From Nocardioides sp. zg-1230 (GTDB lineage: Bacteria; Actinomycetota; Actinomycetes; Propionibacteriales; Nocardioidaceae): a stretch of DNA of 64,000 nt. Location: contig NZ_JABJQZ010000008.1 of the NCBI RefSeq assembly GCF_013155335.1, positions 248,001 through 312,000 of the forward strand. Direction: 5' to 3'. The notes below the pieces were generated by a model. The model saw only the letters and a list, made by a program, of their open reading frames with translations. It made no database searches and was not told the DNA's origin. Below are positions 1 to 8,349 of the stretch, piece after piece. Position 1 is the first letter of the stretch; each line of letters starts with the position of its first letter. The translations under genes were made by a program, and so were the position numbers.

Positions 1-418
1 CGAGCTCGAGCAGCTTGGCGAAGGTCTGGTGGGCGTTGCGGTAGTGCGCGCGCCGGGTGACGTCGTCGACGGTGAGCAGCACCTGGCCCGTGACGATGCC
101 GTGCCGGGCGAACTCCTCCTGGTAGCGGTGCGCGAGCAGCCCCTGTCCCACCGACGCGGCGGCCTGCTGGGCGGCGAGACCACGGGGGCGACGCTTCAGC
201 CCGAGGGGGGCGAGTCCCGCAGCGATGGCCCCCGACGACACGAGCACCACCTCGGCTCCGCCTCCGCGGGCGGCGGCGAGCACCTCCACCAGCTGCCGTA
301 CGCGTGCCGGGTCGATCCCCCCGGCGGCGGTGGTCAACGACGACGAGCCGACCTTGACGACGATGCGACGGGCACCGTCGACCAGGCTCCCTCGCGTGGC
401 CGAGCGGTCAGTCGTCAC
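1..418 (-). CDS. proB: Glutamate 5-kinase, N-terminal part (runs off the window)
   Basis: ProB phosphorylates L-glutamate with ATP to gamma-glutamyl phosphate, the first step of proline synthesis in the cytoplasm. About 139 N-terminal residues are visible; the rest lies beyond base 1. The reverse strand from a GTG at 416-418 reads an amino-acid-kinase start: RRIVVKVGSSSL near residue 20, then VLVSSGAIAAG near residue 55 and a QAAASVGQ segment, all typical of glutamate 5-kinases. The start overlaps the last 11 bases of obg, which suggests translational coupling; obg-proB adjacency is common in actinobacteria. The family call is firm. The presence of a C-terminal PUA domain cannot be judged here. 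Confidence 0.93.
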   Translation of the reverse strand, partial: MTTDRSATRGSLVDGARRIVVKVGSSSLTTAAGGIDPARVRQLVEVLAAARGGGAEVVLVSSGAIAAGLAPLGLKRRPRGLAAQQAAASVGQGLLAHRYQEEFARHGIVTGQVLLTVDDVTRRAHYRNAHQTFAKLLEL

Positions 419-1973
419 TGCCGTCCCAGTCGGGGTCGTCCTTGCTGCCGATCTCGTAGGCCATCGGACCGACGCCGGAGCTGCCGGAGCTGCGGTTGGG
501 GCCCTTCGTCCGGCGCTCCTCGTCGAGACGGCGGGCCACGTCGGCGCGGGCCTCCTCCTCCGACTTGGTCTCCATCGCCTCGGCGATGTCGCGACGCCGG
601 TCGCGGGCCGGCCGGTCCTCGCGGAACCGCTCGTCCTCACCGCGTCGGCCGAGCATCTCGGCACCGGCCTCGATGCTGGGCTTGAAGTCGAAGACCACCG
701 AGTTGTCGTCGGGGCCGATCAGGACCGCGTCGCCCTCCTGGGCGCCCATCTTCGCGAGCTTGAGCTCGACGCCCAGGCGGTTGAGGCGGTCGGCCAGGAA
801 GCCCACGGCCTCCTCGTTGCTGAAGTCGGTCTGGCGCACCCAGCGCTCGGGCTTGGTGCCGCGCACCCGCCACCCCTCGTCGGTCGCGACGACCGTGAAG
901 TCGTCGCCGCCGTCGACGGGCCGGGGCCGCAGCACGATGCGCTCCGCCTCGGCCGCCGGCGCGGCCTCCCGCGATGCCTCGACGATCTCGGCCATCGCGA
1001 AGGTGAGCTCGCGCAGCCCGGCTCCGGAGGCGGCGCTGACCTCGAAGACCCGCAGGCCGCGACCGCGCAGCTCCTCGACCACCATGTCCGCGATGTCCTG
1101 GCCGTCGGGGACGTCGACCTTGTTGAGGGCCACCAGCCGGGGCCGGTCCTCGAGGCCGCCGTAGCGGGCGAGCTCGCCCTCGATCACGTCGAGGTCGTCG
1201 AGCGGGTTGCGCCCGGGCTCGATGGAGGCGGTGTCGATGACGTGCACCAGCGCGGAGCAGCGCTCGATGTGGCGCAGGAAGTCGTGGCCGAGACCGCGGC
1301 CCTCGGCCGCACCCTCGATCAGGCCGGGCACGTCGGCGACCACGAAGGTGGTCTCGCCCGCGGTGACGACGCCGAGGTTGGGGATGAGGGTGGTGAAGGG
1401 GTAGTCGGCGATCTTGGGCCGGGCCCGCGAGATCGCGGCGATCAGCGACGACTTGCCCGCGCTCGGGAAGCCGACGAGGCCGATGTCGGCGACGACCTTC
1501 AGCTCGAGGCGTACGACGAGCTCGTCCCCGGGCTCACCCAGGAGGGCGAAGCCGGGCGCCTTGCGCTTGGAGGAGGCGAGGGCGGCGTTGCCGAGACCAC
1601 CGCGGCCGCCCTGGGCGACGACGAGGGTCGTCCCGTGCCCGACGAGGTCGGCGAGCACGTGGCCGTCGGCGTCCTTGACCAGGGTGCCGTCGGGGACGGT
1701 CAGGACCAGGTCCTTGCCGTTGCCGCCGTTCTTGTGGTCACCGGCGCCCTGACCGCCGTTCTCCGCACGGCGCTTGGGGCTGTGGTGGTAGTCGACGAGG
1801 GTGGTGACGCTGGTGTCCACCTGCAGGATGATCGACCCGCCCTGGCCGCCGTTGCCGCCGTCGGGGCCGCCGAGGGGCTTGAACTTCTCCCTCTTGACCG
1901 AGGCGACGCCGTTGCCGCCGCGGCCCGCCGCGAGGTGCAGCGTGGCCTGGTCGACGAACGTGGGGATGGCCAT
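408..1973 (-). CDS. obg: Ribosome-associated GTPase Obg/CgtA
   Basis: Obg is an essential GTPase that binds the large ribosomal subunit late in assembly and links growth to the stringent response. The 521-residue product has the glycine-rich Obg fold in residues 1-158 (repeated GGNGG, GGQG, GGRGG turns). The GTPase domain follows, with a GFPSAGKS P-loop near residue 166, a DVPGL switch and an NKVD specificity motif, and then an OCT domain and a charged tail. The ATG at 1971-1973 is chosen because the protein then begins MAIPTFVDQ, as in homologues, behind an AGGA ribosome site. Longer in-frame readings run into the untranslated leader. It follows rpmA, with a hairpin between them. Confidence 0.97.
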   Translation of the reverse strand: MAIPTFVDQATLHLAAGRGGNGVASVKREKFKPLGGPDGGNGGQGGSIILQVDTSVTTLVDYHHSPKRRAENGGQGAGDHKNGGNGKDLVLTVPDGTLVKDADGHVLADLVGHGTTLVVAQGGRGGLGNAALASSKRKAPGFALLGEPGDELVVRLELKVVADIGLVGFPSAGKSSLIAAISRARPKIADYPFTTLIPNLGVVTAGETTFVVADVPGLIEGAAEGRGLGHDFLRHIERCSALVHVIDTASIEPGRNPLDDLDVIEGELARYGGLEDRPRLVALNKVDVPDGQDIADMVVEELRGRGLRVFEVSAASGAGLRELTFAMAEIVEASREAAPAAEAERIVLRPRPVDGGDDFTVVATDEGWRVRGTKPERWVRQTDFSNEEAVGFLADRLNRLGVELKLAKMGAQEGDAVLIGPDDNSVVFDFKPSIEAGAEMLGRRGEDERFREDRPARDRRRDIAEAMETKSEEEARADVARRLDEERRTKGPNRSSGSSGVGPMAYEIGSKDDPDWDGSDD

Positions 1974-2003
1974 GGGATTCCTTGCTGTTGGTGGTGCTGA
2001 AAC

Positions 2004-2034
2004 CACAAAAGGCGCCCCAGAAGGGACGCCCAGT
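2004..2034 (-). terminator. Terminator-like hairpin between rpmA and obg
   Basis: Read on the minus strand, GGCGTCCC (2030-2023) and GGGGCGCC (2018-2011) form an 8-bp stem with one G-U pair around a TTCT loop, followed at once by TTTT (2010-2007). This is the layout of a short intrinsic terminator or attenuator. It lies 106 nt after the rpmA stop and about 30 nt before the obg start, so it could lower obg transcription relative to the ribosomal protein genes. Activity is inferred. Confidence 0.5.
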
Positions 2035-2135
2035 GGTGATGAGGCGGATCTCGAGACGAGTCGCTCAGCTCCTCGCAAGCTCGGACCTGAGCCGAGCTCT
2101 CCTCAATCTCCCGCCCGTGTGTCGACTTCGCGAGC

Positions 2136-2390
2136 TCAGTCGACGGGCGTGATGTTGACGACCTTGCGACCGCGGCGGGTGCCGAACTCGACGGCGCCGG
2201 CCTGCAGGGCGAAGAGGGTGTCGTCGCCGCCGCGACCCACGCCGGTGCCCGGGTGGAAGTGCGTGCCGCGCTGGCGGACGATGATCTCGCCGGCGCCGAC
2301 GACCTGGCCGCCGAAGCGCTTCACGCCGAGGCGCTGCGCGTTGGAGTCACGACCGTTCTTGGTGCTCGCAGCACCCTTCTTGTGAGCCAT
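2136..2390 (-). CDS. rpmA: 50S ribosomal protein L27
   Basis: L27 is a large-subunit protein whose N-terminus reaches the peptidyl transferase centre and stabilises tRNA. The 84-residue product begins MAHKKGAASTKNGRDS and continues with RLGVKRFGGQ and the FHPGTGVGRG segment, all diagnostic of L27, at the usual length. No N-terminal extension of the kind cleaved in Firmicutes is present. It lies 43 nt downstream of rplU, the near-universal L21-L27 pair, so the two are probably co-transcribed from the promoter before rplU. Confidence 0.98.
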   Translation of the reverse strand: MAHKKGAASTKNGRDSNAQRLGVKRFGGQVVGAGEIIVRQRGTHFHPGTGVGRGGDDTLFALQAGAVEFGTRRGRKVVNITPVD

Positions 2391-2433
2391 TGTCCAGTCC
2401 TTTGGGAATGAAGAGTCGACCTCGAGCGAGTGC

Positions 2434-2733
2434 TCAGAGGGAGATGTCGGTGACCTTGACCTGGGTGTACTTCTGGCGGTGACCCTGGCGCTTCTTGTAG
2501 CCGGTCTTGTTCTTGTACTTCTGGATGATGATCTTCGGGCCCTTGGTGCGGCCGGTCACCTCGACGGTCACGCTCGCCTTGTCCAGGCCGGTCGCGGTCA
2601 CCTTGTCGCCGTCGACCACCATCACCACGGGAAGGGTGAGGGTGTCGCCCGCGGCGGCCATCGCGTCGATCTCGATGACGTCGCCAACGGCAACCTTCTG
2701 CTGCTTGCTGCCACTGCGCACGACTGCGTACAC
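2434..2733 (-). CDS. rplU: 50S ribosomal protein L21
   Basis: L21 binds 23S rRNA and assists early assembly of the large subunit. The 99-residue protein begins MYAVVRSGSKQQKV and ends with the L21 signature YKNKTGYKKRQGHRQ followed by TQVKVTDI. The start is a GTG at 2731-2733, preceded by a GAGGAG ribosome site about 11 nt upstream. It is the first gene of the rplU-rpmA(-obg) unit, with a recognisable promoter about 100 nt upstream. Confidence 0.98.
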   Translation of the reverse strand: MYAVVRSGSKQQKVAVGDVIEIDAMAAAGDTLTLPVVMVVDGDKVTATGLDKASVTVEVTGRTKGPKIIIQKYKNKTGYKKRQGHRQKYTQVKVTDISL

Positions 2734-2832
2734 GGCGAGTCACTCTCCTCGATACGAACTACAGGTAAGAAAACATTCGGGACTGCGCACGACACCGCCT
2801 GGTCGGGCGAGTACGCCGCGTGGCGGGCGCGC

Positions 2833-2862
2833 AGAATCGGTGCGTCGAACACCGAGGGTCAA
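2833..2862 (-). promoter_or_regulatory. Predicted promoter of rplU-rpmA
   Basis: On the minus strand a TTGACC -35 box (2862-2857) is followed after 18 nt by a GATTCT -10 box (2838-2833). This fits a housekeeping actinobacterial promoter and would start transcription about 100 nt before rplU. The gap between rne and rplU is 187 nt, so this is probably the main promoter of the ribosomal protein operon. It is a sequence match only. Confidence 0.55.
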
Positions 2863-2920
2863 GACTACGGGATCGGGTGCCGACCGGGCAAAACGAGGTC
2901 GGCCACCCTCTCCCGCGGGC

Positions 2921-5900
2921 TCAGCGCTTGCGTGAGCCCTTCTTCTTGATCGGGACGTGCTCGACGACCGGGGCCTCGCCCGGACCGCCGGACGACGTGT
3001 CGTCCGGAGCAGCTCCGTCGACCGCCGGCGTGCCGGCCCCGGCCTCGAGGCCCGCGGTCCCGGGCTCGACCACGCCCGTGGCCGGCACGGTGCCCACGCC
3101 CGACGGCGGGCCGGCGGGACGGCTGGCCGAGCGGCGACGCGTGCGCGTGACCACCTTCGGCTTCTCGGGCTCGATCGAGGGAGCCTCGGGCGTCGTCTCG
3201 GCCGGAGCTTCGGGCGCCGCCTCGACCGGAGCCTCGGGCGCCGCCTCGACCGGAGCCTCGGGCGCCGCCTCAGCCGGAGCCTCGACCTGCGCCTCAGAGG
3301 TCGTCGCGGCCGGAGCCTCAGGCGTCGCCTCGGCGGGAGCCTCGCTCGACGCCTCCTCGGCCGCCCGGTCGGCCCGTGCCATCGCGGCGACGTCCTTGGG
3401 CGACGGGGCGTGCGACGGGGCGTGGTGCGGCTCGGCAACCTTGGCGTTGCCGCCCTCGTTGCCGGTGCCGGGCTCCTCGTTGCCCGCACCGCGGCGACCG
3501 CGCCTGCGGCTCCCCCGACGGCCCTCGCCGTCGTCGGGTCGTGCGTCGGGGTCGACCGGCTGGTCCTTGATGACCACGCCGCGGCCGTGGCAGTGCTCGC
3601 AGTTCTCGCTGAACGCCTCCACGAGCCCGGTGCCGATGCGCTTGCGAGTCATCTGGACGAGGCCGAGCGAGGTCACCTCGGCGACCTGGTGCCGGGTGCG
3701 ATCGCGACCGAGGCACTCGACGAGGCGGCGGACCACGAGGTCGCGGTTCGACTCGAGCACCATGTCGATGAAGTCGACGACGATGATGCCGCCGATGTCG
3801 CGCAGCCGGAGCTGACGCACGATCTCCTCGGCCGCCTCGAGGTTGTTCTTCGTGACCGTCTCCTCGAGGTTGCCCCCGGACCCGGTGAACTTGCCGGTGT
3901 TGACGTCGACGACGGTCATCGCCTCGGTGCGGTCGATGATGAGCGAGCCTCCCGAGGGCAGCCAGACCTTGCGGTCCAGCCCCTTCTGGATCTGCTCCTC
4001 GATGCGGTAGGTCGCGAAGACGTCGCCGCCGGTCGCGCCGCGCTCGAACTTCTCGAGGCGCTCGCCGAGGTCGGGAGCGACCGAGTCGACGTACCCGCGG
4101 ACGGTCTCCCAGGCGTCGTCACCCTCGATGACGAGCTTGGCGAAGTCCTCGGTGAACAGGTCGCGCACGACCTTCAGGGTCAGGTCGGGCTCGCCGTAGA
4201 GCAGCTGCGGGCCGGAGCCCTTGTGGGTCGCCTTCTTCTCGATGTCCTCCCAGCGAGCCTTGAGGCGCTCGACATCGCGCGTCAGCTCCTCCTCGCTGGC
4301 ACCCTCCGCCGCGGTGCGCACGATGACGCCTGCGGTGTCGGGGACGATCTGCTTGAGGAGCGTCTTGAGGCGACTGCGCTCGGTGTCGGGCAGCTTGCGG
4401 GAGATCCCGGACGTGGTGCCGTCCGGGACGTAGACGAGGAAGCGTCCGGCGAGGCTGACCTGGCTGGTCAGGCGGGCGCCCTTGTGGCCGACCGGGTCCT
4501 TGGTGACCTGCACGAGGACCATCTGACCGCTGGAGAGCACCGACTCGATCTTGCGCGGTTGCCCCTCCTTGTGGCCGAGCGACTGCCAGTTGACCTCACC
4601 GGCGTAGAGGACCGCGTTGCGGCCCTTGCCGATGTCGATGAAGGCGGCCTCCATCGAGGGGAGCACGTTCTGCACGCGGCCGAGGTAGACGTTTCCGATG
4701 AGGGAGGTCTGGGACTTGCGTGCGACGTAGTGCTCCACGAGGACCTTGTCCTCGAGCACGCCGATCTGCGTGAGGTCCTTGCGCTGGCGGATGACCATCA
4801 CCCGCTCGACCGCCTCGCGGCGGGCGAGGAACTCGGCCTCGCTGACGATCGGCGCCCGGCGACGGCCGGCCTCGCGGCCCTCGCGGCGGCGCTGCTTCTT
4901 GGCCTCGAGGCGGGTGGAGCCCTGGACCGAGGTGATCTGGTCCTCGGCGGAGCGCGTCTTGCGCACCCGCGTGACGGTGTTGGGGTCGCCGTCGTCGGAC
5001 GAGCCCTCCTCGCCGGCGCGGCGACGACGGCGGCGACGGCGCGAGGAACCCTCGCCGTTGCCGTCGGACGCCTGGGAGTCGCCGTCCGTCGGGCCGGAGG
5101 TCGAGGCCTCCGCGGTGTCGTCGGAGGTGTCGGCGGACCCGGTGTCGGAGTCGCCCTCCCCCTCGCCGCCCTCACCGGACTTGCGGCGACGACGACCGCC
5201 GCGGCGGCGACGACGGCGACCGGAGCCGCCCTCCCCCTCGCCGTCGGAGTCCTCCGACTCCGAGGTGTCGGGGGCGTCGGCGTCCGGGGCCTCGGAGGTG
5301 TCGGCGACGAGAGCGGTGCCGTCCTCGTCCTCCTCGGAGTCCGTCGCGTCGGTCGTCTCGGCGACGGACGTCTGGGCGGCCTTCCGGCCGGACTTCTTGG
5401 CAGGCTTCTCGGCGGCGGACTTCTTCGCCGCCGACTTCTTCGCCGCGGCCTTCTTGGCGGGTGCCGGAGTCTCCGAGGCCGCCTCGTCGGCCTCGTCGGC
5501 CTCGTCGGCCTCGACCGGGGCCTCGACCGGGGCCTCGACCGGGGCGGCCGCGGGCTTCTTGCGCGTGCGGCGAGTGGTCGTGGTGACGACCGGGGCCTGG
5601 AACAGCACCGCGTGACCGGCGTCGGACTCGGGGGCCGGAGCGGTCTCCGCGACCTCCGGCTGGGGTGCTGCGGCGGCCTTCTTGGCGCTGGTCCGCTTGG
5701 CGGCCGCCTTCTTGGCAGGCGCCTTCGCGGCGGACTTCGCGGCGGACTTGCGCGCCGTCGCCTTCTTCGCGGGTGCCGGGGCGTCCTCGGTCACGTCGGC
5801 AGCCTGGGGCTCAACGGCGGGGGGCTCAACGGCGTCGGGCTCAGGCGTCGCGGCGGCCTTCTTCGCGGCGCTCTTGCGCGCCGGCGCCTTCTTGGCAGGC

Positions 5901-6139
5901 GCCCGGCGGGAGGCGGTCTTGCGGACGACGGGTTCGTCGGCGTCGCCGGCCGCGGGAGCAGGATCGGGGGCGGCGGCGGCCGGTGCGGCAGCCGCCTTCT
6001 TGGCGGGTGCCTTGCGCGTACGACGTGTCACGACGGGCGCGGCGGGCGAGGTGTCCGCGGTCGGCTCGTTCCCCGCCTCTGGAGTGGCGGACCCGGACTC
6101 GGTGCGCTCGGGCTGGTCGGGCTGGTCATCACTGAGCAT
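2921..6139 (-). CDS. rne: Ribonuclease E/G family endoribonuclease with long disordered flanks
   Basis: RNase E/G cuts AU-rich single-stranded RNA in mRNA decay and rRNA and tRNA maturation. The product is 1,072 residues. Residues 1-440 are low complexity: Ala/Lys repeats resembling histone H1 tails, then acidic stretches and Arg runs. The conserved core starts near 445, with an S1 RNA-binding domain near 475-560, the catalytic segment DIGGIIVVDFIDM near 780 and the zinc-link CEHCHGRG near 846. An acidic Pro/Ala tail with an 8-residue repeat follows. ATG at 6139 is preferred over the in-frame GTG at 6157 because a GAGGAG site lies 6 nt before the ATG, inside the longer reading. Disordered flanks around the core match actinobacterial RNase E. 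Confidence 0.95.
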   Translation of the reverse strand: MLSDDQPDQPERTESGSATPEAGNEPTADTSPAAPVVTRRTRKAPAKKAAAAPAAAAPDPAPAAGDADEPVVRKTASRRAPAKKAPARKSAAKKAAATPEPDAVEPPAVEPQAADVTEDAPAPAKKATARKSAAKSAAKAPAKKAAAKRTSAKKAAAAPQPEVAETAPAPESDAGHAVLFQAPVVTTTTRRTRKKPAAAPVEAPVEAPVEADEADEADEAASETPAPAKKAAAKKSAAKKSAAEKPAKKSGRKAAQTSVAETTDATDSEEDEDGTALVADTSEAPDADAPDTSESEDSDGEGEGGSGRRRRRRGGRRRRKSGEGGEGEGDSDTGSADTSDDTAEASTSGPTDGDSQASDGNGEGSSRRRRRRRRAGEEGSSDDGDPNTVTRVRKTRSAEDQITSVQGSTRLEAKKQRRREGREAGRRRAPIVSEAEFLARREAVERVMVIRQRKDLTQIGVLEDKVLVEHYVARKSQTSLIGNVYLGRVQNVLPSMEAAFIDIGKGRNAVLYAGEVNWQSLGHKEGQPRKIESVLSSGQMVLVQVTKDPVGHKGARLTSQVSLAGRFLVYVPDGTTSGISRKLPDTERSRLKTLLKQIVPDTAGVIVRTAAEGASEEELTRDVERLKARWEDIEKKATHKGSGPQLLYGEPDLTLKVVRDLFTEDFAKLVIEGDDAWETVRGYVDSVAPDLGERLEKFERGATGGDVFATYRIEEQIQKGLDRKVWLPSGGSLIIDRTEAMTVVDVNTGKFTGSGGNLEETVTKNNLEAAEEIVRQLRLRDIGGIIVVDFIDMVLESNRDLVVRRLVECLGRDRTRHQVAEVTSLGLVQMTRKRIGTGLVEAFSENCEHCHGRGVVIKDQPVDPDARPDDGEGRRGSRRRGRRGAGNEEPGTGNEGGNAKVAEPHHAPSHAPSPKDVAAMARADRAAEEASSEAPAEATPEAPAATTSEAQVEAPAEAAPEAPVEAAPEAPVEAAPEAPAETTPEAPSIEPEKPKVVTRTRRRSASRPAGPPSGVGTVPATGVVEPGTAGLEAGAGTPAVDGAAPDDTSSGGPGEAPVVEHVPIKKKGSRKR
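3187..3282 (-). repeat. 24-bp tandem repeat in the rne tail
   Basis: Four adjoining 24-bp units (3187, 3235 and so on in steps of 24) encode an Ala-Pro-Glu-Ala-Pro-Val-Glu-Ala-type 8-residue repeat in the disordered C-terminal tail of RNase E. The two middle units (3211-3234 and 3235-3258) are identical and the outer two have drifted. Copy number is likely to vary between strains. Confidence 0.85.
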
Positions 6140-6576
6140 GTGGTGCTCCTCGGGCACCGTGACGGTGCCGGTACGGCGTCCGCCCCTCTCGCATGGCGAT
6201 CAGTGGGACGCAAAGCTTCTGTGGCGGCGACCCCCTCCGCGGGTGCGTCTCCGGCCGGCCGGTGCGCCACCCGCCGCGGTCGCCGGGCCACGCGAGTCGC
6301 TGTCACCGACTCCTGTGGCCGCGTCGCGGTCCGGTGACGTCCACCCACCCGGGGTGCCGACCGCTGGTGCGGCCGGCGAGAACGTCGTCGGCTCGACGGA
6401 TCCCGACGGTGGTCAGGGCGTCGAACGTGGCGAGTATCGCACACCGCCCGCCTCCGACCCCAAGGCGCGCGGCGGCCGGGCGTGCCGGGGTCCGCCGATA
6501 TGCTCCCCGGGCATCCGGATGCACCGTCCGATCCTCACCACGTCCGCACCACATCCTCAGCAGGGGGACGCCCGAG
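6140..6576. other. Gene-free divergent region between rne and the glycan locus
   Basis: About 440 bases separate the rne start from the first glycosyltransferase start, which points the other way. It must hold both promoters and the RNase E 5' leader, which in many bacteria is a target for feedback control. I see no clear -35/-10 pair, RNA family or conserved ORF. A GATATGCT sequence near 6497-6504 is a weak -10 candidate for the rightward genes. Confidence 0.5.
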
Positions 6577-8349
6577 TTGGCCACGACAGAGCGCAAGATC
6601 CACCGACGCGAGGTCAGCGACGCCGACCTGCTGCGCGAGTCCGAGCTGTTCGACGAGGAGTTCTACCTCCAGCAGCTCCCCAAGCTCCGCGAGCAGGGCA
6701 AGGACCCGGTCCAGCACTACCTCACCCGCGGCGGCTTCAACGGCAAGGATCCGTCGGCGGCCTTCTCGTCGCGCTCCTACCTCCAGCGCAACCCGGAGGT
6801 GGCGGCGGCGAAGATCAACCCGCTGGTGCACTACCTGCGCATCGGCCGGGCGGAGGGCAGGAGCATGAACCCCCTGGCCGACGACATCGCACTGATCGTC
6901 GAGTCGGGCCTGTTCGACCCCGACTACTACCGGCACTTCCACCCCGACCTGCCCGAGGACGCCGACCTCGTCCGCCACTACCTCCGCTTCGGCGCCCGTC
7001 GTGGCGACGACCCCAGCGAGCTGTTCTCCACCACCGGCTACCAGCGCCAGAACGTCGACGTCGCCAAGAGCGGCGCCAACCCGCTGCTGCACTACCTGCG
7101 CTTCGGACGGCACGAGGGACGGATCGCGCCCCGCGGCCGGCTGCGCGAGCCCTACTTCGACAGCCTGTTCGCCCAGCAGTGGGCGCAGCTCGCGCCGCTG
7201 CCGGTCGCCCACCTCACGTCGGTGACGCCGCGGGTGACCGTGCTGACCGACAGCGTGGGGCCGTCCAGCCTGTTCGGCGGCGTCGGCACCTCGGTGATCC
7301 TCGCGATCCTGCTGGCCAACCGCTTCGGCGCCACCCTCCGCATCGCCACCCGTACCGAGGCCCCGGACCCGAGCGTCGTCGCCACCCTCGAGCAGGCGTC
7401 CGGCGTCCGGCTCGAGGGCGCGCTGGAGACGGCGTACGTCCCGGTGTCGGGCGACGCCGAGCTGGCGGTCGCCGACGACGAGATCGTCATGACCACCTCG
7501 TGGTGGACGACCCGCGCCACGCTCGGCAGCACGGTCCCCCGCGAGCAGGTGCTCTACCTCCTGCAGGAGGACGAGCGGATGTTCTACGCCTTCGGCGACG
7601 AGCGACTGATGTGCAGCGAGACCCTCGGCGAGCGCGGCTTCACCGTGGTCGTCAACACCCAGCGGCTGCTCGACCACCTCGGGTCACCCGACAACTACCC
7701 GCACCTGGCCGAGGAGGCCATCGCGCTCACCCCGGCCTTCCCCGGCGGGCTGCCGCGCGACGGCGCCGGCCTGGCCCCGCGGCCCGAGGGCAAGCGGCGG
7801 CTCTTCTTCTACTCGCGCCCGGAGAACGCCCGCAACCTCTTCTGGCGCGGCGGCACCGTCCTCTCCCGCGCCGTCGAGCAGGGCGTCCTCGACCCCGACG
7901 AGTGGGAGCTGTACCTCGTCGGACGCCGCACGCCCGACCTGACCTTCCCGCGCGACACCAGGCCCCTCGTCGTCGAGGGCCTCAACTGGCTCGACTACCA
8001 GGCGCTCGTGCACACGATCGACGCCGCGCTGGTGCTGATGGACACGCCCCACCCGTCCTACCCGCCGCTCGACCTCGCCGCCGCGGGCGTCCCCGTGCTG
8101 ACCAACACCCACGGCAGCAAGCAGGACCTGAGCGACTACTCGGCCAACATCCTCACCGCCCCGGCCACGGTCGACGGGCTGCTCGAGGGCATGCAGCGGC
8201 TGCTCGCGCTGTCCGACGACCGGGAGCAGCGGGCGGCCAACCTGCGGGCCGACTCCATCGAACGCGACTGGACGACGAGCCTCGCCCCCACCGTCGACGC
8301 CCTCGTCGAGCGCTTCGCCGCCGTGATGCGGTCCGGCGATGTTCGCTGA
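6577..8349 (+). CDS. WsaF-like GT4 glycosyltransferase with N-terminal tyrosine-rich repeats
   Basis: Probable cytoplasmic glycosyltransferase (rhamnosyltransferase WsaF type) acting on a surface glycan. The 590-residue product starts with two copies of a ~75-residue repeat (about 21-95 and 109-182). Each contains LFDxxYY and ends NPLxHYLRxGRxEGR, and each looks like two half-units. The GT region follows (about 200-585), with SLFGGVGTS, an LLQEDERMFY segment near 330 typical of WsaF relatives, and a DLAAAGVPVLTN donor-site segment near 505. The TTG at 6577 is chosen because AGGGGGA lies about 9 nt before it and the upstream reading has no conserved sequence. It overlaps the next gene by 11 nt. 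Donor sugar and acceptor are unknown. Confidence 0.82.
   Translation: MATTERKIHRREVSDADLLRESELFDEEFYLQQLPKLREQGKDPVQHYLTRGGFNGKDPSAAFSSRSYLQRNPEVAAAKINPLVHYLRIGRAEGRSMNPLADDIALIVESGLFDPDYYRHFHPDLPEDADLVRHYLRFGARRGDDPSELFSTTGYQRQNVDVAKSGANPLLHYLRFGRHEGRIAPRGRLREPYFDSLFAQQWAQLAPLPVAHLTSVTPRVTVLTDSVGPSSLFGGVGTSVILAILLANRFGATLRIATRTEAPDPSVVATLEQASGVRLEGALETAYVPVSGDAELAVADDEIVMTTSWWTTRATLGSTVPREQVLYLLQEDERMFYAFGDERLMCSETLGERGFTVVVNTQRLLDHLGSPDNYPHLAEEAIALTPAFPGGLPRDGAGLAPRPEGKRRLFFYSRPENARNLFWRGGTVLSRAVEQGVLDPDEWELYLVGRRTPDLTFPRDTRPLVVEGLNWLDYQALVHTIDAALVLMDTPHPSYPPLDLAAAGVPVLTNTHGSKQDLSDYSANILTAPATVDGLLEGMQRLLALSDDREQRAANLRADSIERDWTTSLAPTVDALVERFAAVMRSGDVR

Noticed and set aside
225..2000. Long open reading frames on the plus strand opposite obg, rne, tig, metG and pepN
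   Set aside because: They are antisense shadows caused by high GC at third positions. They lack motifs, ribosome sites and sensible composition, and the opposite strand holds intact known genes.
2391..2433. Riboswitch or ribosomal leader between rplU and rpmA
   Set aside because: Only 43 nt are present, with no stable stem or conserved RNA motif.
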